The position numbers and the translations under genes are program-made. From Deltaproteobacteria bacterium (GTDB lineage: Bacteria; Desulfobacterota; B13-G15; RBG-16-54-18), in assembly GCA_016927065.1 (NCBI GenBank), contig JAFGNJ010000005.1, positions 239,564-303,563 of the forward strand: a DNA stretch of 64,000 nucleotides, read 5' to 3'. Under the pieces are notes generated by a model. That model made no database searches. It was not told the DNA's origin and saw nothing but the letters and a program-made list of their open reading frames with translations. Below are positions 59,390 to 64,000 of this stretch, piece after piece (the first letter of the stretch is position 1; every line of letters begins with the position of its first letter).

Positions 59390-60355
59390 GTGCGCTCGGC
59401 GATCTTAGTCAGCTTTCTCGCTGTCCTCGTTGCCTCAACAGTGGTCCTGGCCCAACCGCCAGCCAGGAAGCTGACCCGCATCACGGAAACTCATAGTAAT
59501 GAACTGTCGGTCTTGATCCTAGGCTCCGGCGCTCCTCCGTTCAACCCCAATCGCTCTCGTCCAAGCGCCCTCGTTCAATATGGCACCAGCAACATCCTCG
59601 TCGACATGGGGCTCGGAACAGAGCGGCGACTGCGCGAAGAAAATATCCAGCTTGGCCAAATCACGGCTTTTTTCCTCACGCATCACCATATCGATCATAA
59701 CGCAGAACTCCCTGCTCTCCTTGTGGCGTCAAAGGTGCGCGGCGGAGAAATAAAAATCTTTGGCCCGCCGGGTACAGAACGCTACGTGCGTTTCCTTCTC
59801 GACTTTTACACCGAGGACATAGCGTACCGCACACAAAAGAAGGGGCAAGCGCTCAAGACACTCTTGCAGGTCAGCGTAAGAGATCTTGTGGGCGGCGAAA
59901 GTTTTTCGTTAGAAGGTCTCACTGTCCGTACGACGCAAGTTCCACATTCAATTCACACCATCGCGTATCGGTTCGATACTCCAGAGGGGAGCATCGTGAT
60001 CTCAGGAGATCTGACCTACTCGGAAAACTTGATCGAGCTCGCTCAGGGCGCGGATCTGCTCGTCATCGACTCCGGGAATCTTCCCACTGCCGGCGCCAAA
60101 GAAGCGACATCCAGGGAACAGACGCAACGTCAAGAGTCACGCCGCCGAGCCGATCCGGATCGCGAGCAGGCACATGCGACGTTGGAACAAGTGGCGGAAA
60201 TGGGGCAGCGGGCTGGCGTGTCGTGTTTGGTACTCACACACATCACTGTTCCGAATGTTGACGAGGGTGCGGTACGCAAGCGTGTCGGCAAGATATTCAA
60301 GGGCAACGTGGTTCTGGCCGCAGACGGTTTAAAACTTACCGCGCGCGAGAAATAA
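59390..60355 (+). CDS. Exported MBL-fold (RNase Z-like) metallohydrolase
   Basis: Signal peptide; LILGSGAPPFNPNRSRPSALVQYG, THHHIDHNAELPALL, SGDLTYSENLIELAQGADLLVID, CLVLTHI. Confidence 0.88.
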   Translation: MRSAILVSFLAVLVASTVVLAQPPARKLTRITETHSNELSVLILGSGAPPFNPNRSRPSALVQYGTSNILVDMGLGTERRLREENIQLGQITAFFLTHHHIDHNAELPALLVASKVRGGEIKIFGPPGTERYVRFLLDFYTEDIAYRTQKKGQALKTLLQVSVRDLVGGESFSLEGLTVRTTQVPHSIHTIAYRFDTPEGSIVISGDLTYSENLIELAQGADLLVIDSGNLPTAGAKEATSREQTQRQESRRRADPDREQAHATLEQVAEMGQRAGVSCLVLTHITVPNVDEGAVRKRVGKIFKGNVVLAADGLKLTAREK

Positions 60356-60408
60356 GTTGCACCCGTACAAGGAGGACCTGTTGGGACGAATAGATAAGAG
60401 ATAAGGCA

Positions 60409-61515
60409 ATGGGTTTCACTAATTATAAAACGCGCGCAAAAAAATTCTTGAGTACTGTGTTGAAAATAAAGGGTTGGTTGTTTATTGGCGGAGTGATTAT
60501 TGCCTTGATTATTCTGTTCGTATATACTACTCAACCCCCAGAAAGACCGGACAAAACCGATCCCGAATACAAACAGATGAAAGAATCACTCGATAGGGTG
60601 CGCGAATGGCTCTGGAACCATCCTCCAGATGGAACAAATAGAGCAGAACGTCGTCAGCGGATGCACGTCCTTCAGAACGCCTGCGACCAAATTCCTGCCT
60701 CAGTCTATCTAAAATATAGGGACACCTGGGATGACGCAGAAGAAACAGCAGCGGCTCTTGAAGAAGAATATCTGGCGCTGTCATATTTGCGTACTGCTAC
60801 ACACCATACCATACAGGACATTCGAAAGACGCGTGTCAAACAGGGGACTGTTGCCTGGCATCTGTATAATATGGGGTACGTCTTTAAAACGCCGGACGCC
60901 TGTTTTGGAATCGATCTGCACTTCCGCGATGCCGAAGACTTGACAGATGATCTTGATTTCTTGCTGATTACCCATAGCCACCCAGATCATTATACAAAAT
61001 TGCTCCTCGACGCCATGATTGATGCAGGCAAACCGGTCATTACGCGATGGTATCCCGGCAGTGTTATTGTGAAACAACCCAGGGAATTTATGTTTGGCAC
61101 CGTCCGTGTAAAAATCGATATTGGCGACCACCACTATCATATTCCTATTATAGGTTGGAATAATATGCTCATGTTTCAAATAGACTGTGGTGAGGCTAAC
61201 CATACTTGTACGATCTATCATGGCGGCGATGGAAATCGCTTTAAAAAAATGCGGCCGGACAAACCAGTAGATCTCTTTATTGTACATGACCAGTTCCCGA
61301 TGGACGTCACCAATGCAATATACTATCTTCAGCCACGCATCACCATCGTGTCCCATCTGATGGAACTGGGGCATAGCACGCGATTACCATTCCCTTTACG
61401 TTTGTCATTTGATGATGCGTTCAAGGAATTACGTGATATTGATCAGAACAAGGCTATAGTTCTCACGTGGGGAGAACGATGGCTCTTTCCAAACACAATC
61501 CTTGAAAAGGACTGA
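60409..61515 (+). CDS. Membrane-anchored MBL-fold hydrolase
   Basis: N-terminal TM helix; DFLLITHSHPDHYTKLLLDAMIDAGKPVI; IYHGGDGNRFKKM; divergent MBL-fold. Confidence 0.75.
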   Translation: MGFTNYKTRAKKFLSTVLKIKGWLFIGGVIIALIILFVYTTQPPERPDKTDPEYKQMKESLDRVREWLWNHPPDGTNRAERRQRMHVLQNACDQIPASVYLKYRDTWDDAEETAAALEEEYLALSYLRTATHHTIQDIRKTRVKQGTVAWHLYNMGYVFKTPDACFGIDLHFRDAEDLTDDLDFLLITHSHPDHYTKLLLDAMIDAGKPVITRWYPGSVIVKQPREFMFGTVRVKIDIGDHHYHIPIIGWNNMLMFQIDCGEANHTCTIYHGGDGNRFKKMRPDKPVDLFIVHDQFPMDVTNAIYYLQPRITIVSHLMELGHSTRLPFPLRLSFDDAFKELRDIDQNKAIVLTWGERWLFPNTILEKD

Positions 61516-61592
61516 ACGCTTTTCTGGGAATAATGAATGATATGTGCCTTTAATACTAATGAGGCAGATACGAGAAGATTTGTTCCACGTCG

Positions 61593-62120
61593 CTAATCAT
61601 CCGCACGGCTTCTTGAGTCGGCTGAAATAGTCGTATTATACGGCCGTTTTAGCCAACCAAATGGAAAAACACAGGGAATTCTTCTTTGATACTCACGATA
61701 ATCGGACCCAAATACATGTTCTAAATATACTTCTTCTTTTTTTACCAGTTTGCGCAATAAAAAATACATAAAGAGCGATGTGCTCATTACAATCCAACTC
61801 TTTAACAAGAGGGCTATTCCAGGTACGATGAAAACAACCCATGACCCGTATAAGAGATGCCGACAGCATCTAAAAATGCCGTCCGTTACAAGCTTATCAG
61901 AATTGTAGGCACGCGAAACAGTTCTTGCAGAAATAATGAAAAATGGCAATCCAATAAGTATGAGGGCAATTCCAAGAATCGACAAAAGCCGATAAGGTAG
62001 AAATTCGATCTGGAACCCTGGATGGAAATAGTAGCTGATTGTAAGGGTAATTAAACCATAGCCGATTGAAAGAGCGGCAAAAGCAGGACCAACACCCCAT
62101 CTGCTCATCTTTTCTTCCAT
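61593..62120 (-). CDS. Isoprenylcysteine carboxyl methyltransferase (ICMT)/phospholipid methyltransferase-like membrane protein; putative cassette
   Basis: GIFRCCRHLLYGSWVVFIVPGIALLL...YLEHVFGSDYREYQRRIPCVFPF pattern; start at 62120 with SD aaggaag just after an attC-like site. Confidence 0.75.
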   Translation of the reverse strand: MEEKMSRWGVGPAFAALSIGYGLITLTISYYFHPGFQIEFLPYRLLSILGIALILIGLPFFIISARTVSRAYNSDKLVTDGIFRCCRHLLYGSWVVFIVPGIALLLKSWIVMSTSLFMYFLLRKLVKKEEVYLEHVFGSDYREYQRRIPCVFPFGWLKRPYNTTISADSRSRADD

Positions 62121-62140
62121 GAGATCTTCCTTTAAATGTC

Positions 62141-62218
62141 GCATAACACCTGAAAGCACCCGCCTGACCTGGCGCCGGAAGACGGCGGAGAGGGTCGGGT
62201 GGATTGAGTTGTTATAGG
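62141..62218 (-). other. attC-like recombination site (candidate)
   Basis: Imperfect inverted repeat GCATAACACCTGAAAGCACCCG.../...CGGGTGGATTGAGTTGTTATAGG, directly after a stop codon and just before the next ORF. Confidence 0.6.
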
Positions 62219-62220
62219 TT

Positions 62221-62793
62221 TTAAAATTTGCTAAATATAAAAAATAAGGCTATCAGACCAATATAGCTAACCATATTAAAAAAAATACAATGTTTTAAAA
62301 GATTATTGCCAAATTCTATTTGTCTTTTCTTGGATAGTCGGTTTAGATATTTATATTCAATCCATACCGTCAATATATAAGTAATAATAAGCCCTGTTAT
62401 TGTAGCTCCTATTGCAACTTTAGGATAAGGAGAATCGTCTCCGGCAACCCATGTCCCAAGAGCCATGAGTAAACCGCCCCATTTCGTATTCATATAAAAT
62501 GTTCCTGGTAGAGTTACAAGAGCCAATAGAAAAGGGAAAAGAAGCGCGCCGACGATAGTTGATAAAAGATTCATTATGAATGTAATTTTGAATATTTTTC
62601 CTTTTGGCAAAGATATAGGTCTTAACAAAATAATTAAGTAGATAAACTCAGACAATAATATCCATGCTTGACCCACTATGAATGCATAGGAATTAACAAT
62701 TAATAATATAGGGCCGCCGCCGTCAGCAAAACAAAGTGTAGGAATCGATATAATTATAAATAGAAATGGCAAGATTTTTTGTATTTTCTTCAT
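62221..62793 (-). CDS. Hypothetical multi-pass membrane protein; putative cassette
   Basis: Signal/TM-rich 190 aa ORF; stop abuts the attC-like site at 62141-62218. Confidence 0.6.
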   Translation of the reverse strand: MKKIQKILPFLFIIISIPTLCFADGGGPILLIVNSYAFIVGQAWILLSEFIYLIILLRPISLPKGKIFKITFIMNLLSTIVGALLFPFLLALVTLPGTFYMNTKWGGLLMALGTWVAGDDSPYPKVAIGATITGLIITYILTVWIEYKYLNRLSKKRQIEFGNNLLKHCIFFNMVSYIGLIALFFIFSKF

Positions 62794-62814
62794 TTTTTCC
62801 TTTTTTATTGTTTC

Positions 62815-62930
62815 ATCTAATGGCCGAACTGAGCGGAATCTGCGTTCTGTTAATTTGAGAATTATAGGTCACTCAGATTTACGCTCTAGTCTCGCCTTTG
62901 ACGGGATTCGCGCCGGCGGAGGCGTGGCAT
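62815..62930 (-). other. attC-like site, copy of the repeat at 63895-64000
   Basis: Shares tggccgaRctgagcggaatc and ttcgcgccgg..aggcg.ggca with the second copy; arms GAGCGGAATCT / AGATTTACGCTC. Confidence 0.5.
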
Positions 62931-62961
62931 AATAACTGAGCGTTCGCCAACACTACTTCGG

Positions 62962-63228
62962 TTATTCGTAATGTGTCCACATCCGGATGACTTTCACTGT
63001 TTTGATATCATCCAGAATTTGGTAAACCAGCCGATGCTGGATATTAATCCTTCTGGAACATGCGCCGGATAAATCTCCCAGCAGCTTCTCGTATGGTGGA
63101 GGACTCTGGTACGGATTTTCTCTGAGGATTTCAAGAAGATGCTCGACTTGTGGTTTCAATCCTGATCGCACGATCTTCTTTGCATCTTTCTTAGCCAATT
63201 TGGTAAAAACCAGCCGCCAGGTCACCAA
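62962..63228 (-). CDS. Txe/YoeB family toxin
   Basis: WRLVFTKLAKKDAKKIVRSGLKPQVEHLLEILRENPYQSPPPYEKLLGDLSGACSRRINIQHRLVYQI. Confidence 0.93.
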   Translation of the reverse strand: MVTWRLVFTKLAKKDAKKIVRSGLKPQVEHLLEILRENPYQSPPPYEKLLGDLSGACSRRINIQHRLVYQILDDIKTVKVIRMWTHYE

Positions 63229-63464
63229 TCAGGTTTCTCATCACATTCTTCGACAGGGGTTTTAAGTCCATCTTGAATAGACGTGCGCATACCTGGTATT
63301 GAGGTAAGGTATAAGGTCTCTTGGACTGCTCGCCAGTCCTCCTCCGAAACAAGGACCGCGGAGCTCCTTTTACCCACAATCTGAACCGGTTCGTGGGATT
63401 CCTTCACCTCGTCCACAAGGCTATACAAGCGTTTTCTAGCTTCAGTTGCTGAAAGTGTCGTCAT
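63222..63464 (-). CDS. Phd/YefM family antitoxin
   Basis: MTTLSATEARKRLYSLVDEVKESHEPVQIVGKRSSAVLVSEEDWRAVQETLYL; overlaps the toxin by 7 bp. Confidence 0.93.
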   Translation of the reverse strand: MTTLSATEARKRLYSLVDEVKESHEPVQIVGKRSSAVLVSEEDWRAVQETLYLTSIPGMRTSIQDGLKTPVEECDEKPDW

Positions 63465-63478
63465 TCTTATGAACCTCC

Positions 63479-63508
63479 TTATATCGTACGTTATATCGTA
63501 CGATATAA
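63479..63508. promoter_or_regulatory. Putative autoregulatory operator of the yefM/yoeB-like pair
   Basis: Tandem TTATATCGTACG x2, the second forming the perfect 18-bp palindrome TTATATCGTACGATATAA, 15 bp or more upstream of the antitoxin ATG. Confidence 0.7.
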
Positions 63509-63556
63509 GGAGGCCAAAGTCAAGTTATTTAACGACACCCCCTCATGTATTTTTCT

Positions 63557-63625
63557 CCTTATGACCGGCTACACTGTGCGGCCCGGCCGCTTTTTGGCCG
63601 GGTCAGCACCAGTGATTTGTTAAGC
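63557..63625 (-). other. attC-like site (candidate)
   Basis: Minus strand: GCTTAAC-AAATCACTGGTGC-tga-CCCGGCC-aaaaagc-GGCCGGG-ccGCACAGTG...GGTCATAAGG; one terminus fits RYYYAAC; sits directly after an ORF. Confidence 0.5.
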
Positions 63626-63634
63626 AGCTCGCTG

Positions 63635-63877
63635 CTACCTGCGGGACGTACCTATTCGCACATCATCAGGTCCGGACAATAATGCCTCTACCTGTTCTTT
63701 AGCAGAGGGATATAGATCTGAATACTCATCAGACAAATACTGAATAACCTCATCGTCTTCCCATGAACCAAGCGATGCCTTGTAATTCTCGAACTCCTCT
63801 TGGATTTCTCGCCATGCGCCATATGAGCGCTTTGAAAGCAGCATGTATGTTTCGGTGTAGATAATATGCAATTGCAT
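63635..63877 (-). CDS. Small hypothetical protein; putative cassette
   Basis: 80 aa ORF bracketed by attC-like sites, SD cagggag upstream. Confidence 0.55.
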   Translation of the reverse strand: MQLHIIYTETYMLLSKRSYGAWREIQEEFENYKASLGSWEDDEVIQYLSDEYSDLYPSAKEQVEALLSGPDDVRIGTSRR

Positions 63878-63894
63878 CGCTACTGCTCCCTGCT

Positions 63895-64000
63895 ACTCAA
63901 TGGCCGAGCTGAGCGGAATCCGGTTAACTGAGAAATGTTTATATTTTGGAGGTAGGCGGATTTCCGCTCCAGTGCCTTGTTCGCGCCGGAGGCGCGGCAA
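63895..64000 (-). other. attC-like site (candidate), may extend past the window
   Basis: Minus strand GCGCGAACAAGGCACTGGAGCGGA...TCCGCTCAGCTCGGCCATTGAGT; arm spacing resembles attC (AACAAGGC.CTGGAGCGGA / TCCGCTCAGCTCGG). Confidence 0.55.

Noticed and set aside
61560-61592. A fifth attC site downstream of the ICMT-like gene
   Set aside because: Only a short GTGGAACAAATC-like half-site is visible; no matching second arm was found.

Overview
A 64 kb chromosomal window, about 50-55% GC by eye, with gene content typical of Desulfobacterota/Deltaproteobacteria (taxonomy inferred from gene content and order only). Most of it is ordinary: selA, rluD, pgeF, tyrS, rny, zapA/zapB-like, trmFO, nth, mfd, three tandem parvulins, pdxA, mtaB, mnmA, a porin, beta-oxidation genes, 2-hydroxyacyl-CoA dehydratase subunits, parAB, bactofilin, a split Mrp/Mbh-type antiporter operon, nifU-like, ispE, tRNA-Gln, prs and rplY. 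The strongest candidate for an undescribed system is at 22198-24080 (minus strand). It pairs a radical SAM/SPASM peptide-maturase-like enzyme with a Tat-signal protein that carries a C-x-P-x repeat tract (15 Cys in about 64 aa) and a C-terminal peptidoglycan-binding domain. The right end (about 61.6-64 kb) looks like an integron-type cassette array: small same-strand ORFs, including a YefM/YoeB pair, separated by attC-like inverted repeats. Other notable items are a decaying rubrerythrin-like gene with an in-frame TAA, a candidate 6S RNA next to zapA, a dispersed hairpin repeat family (37.4-40.9 kb), and a possible PTPS/QueD-like remnant at the junction after rplY.
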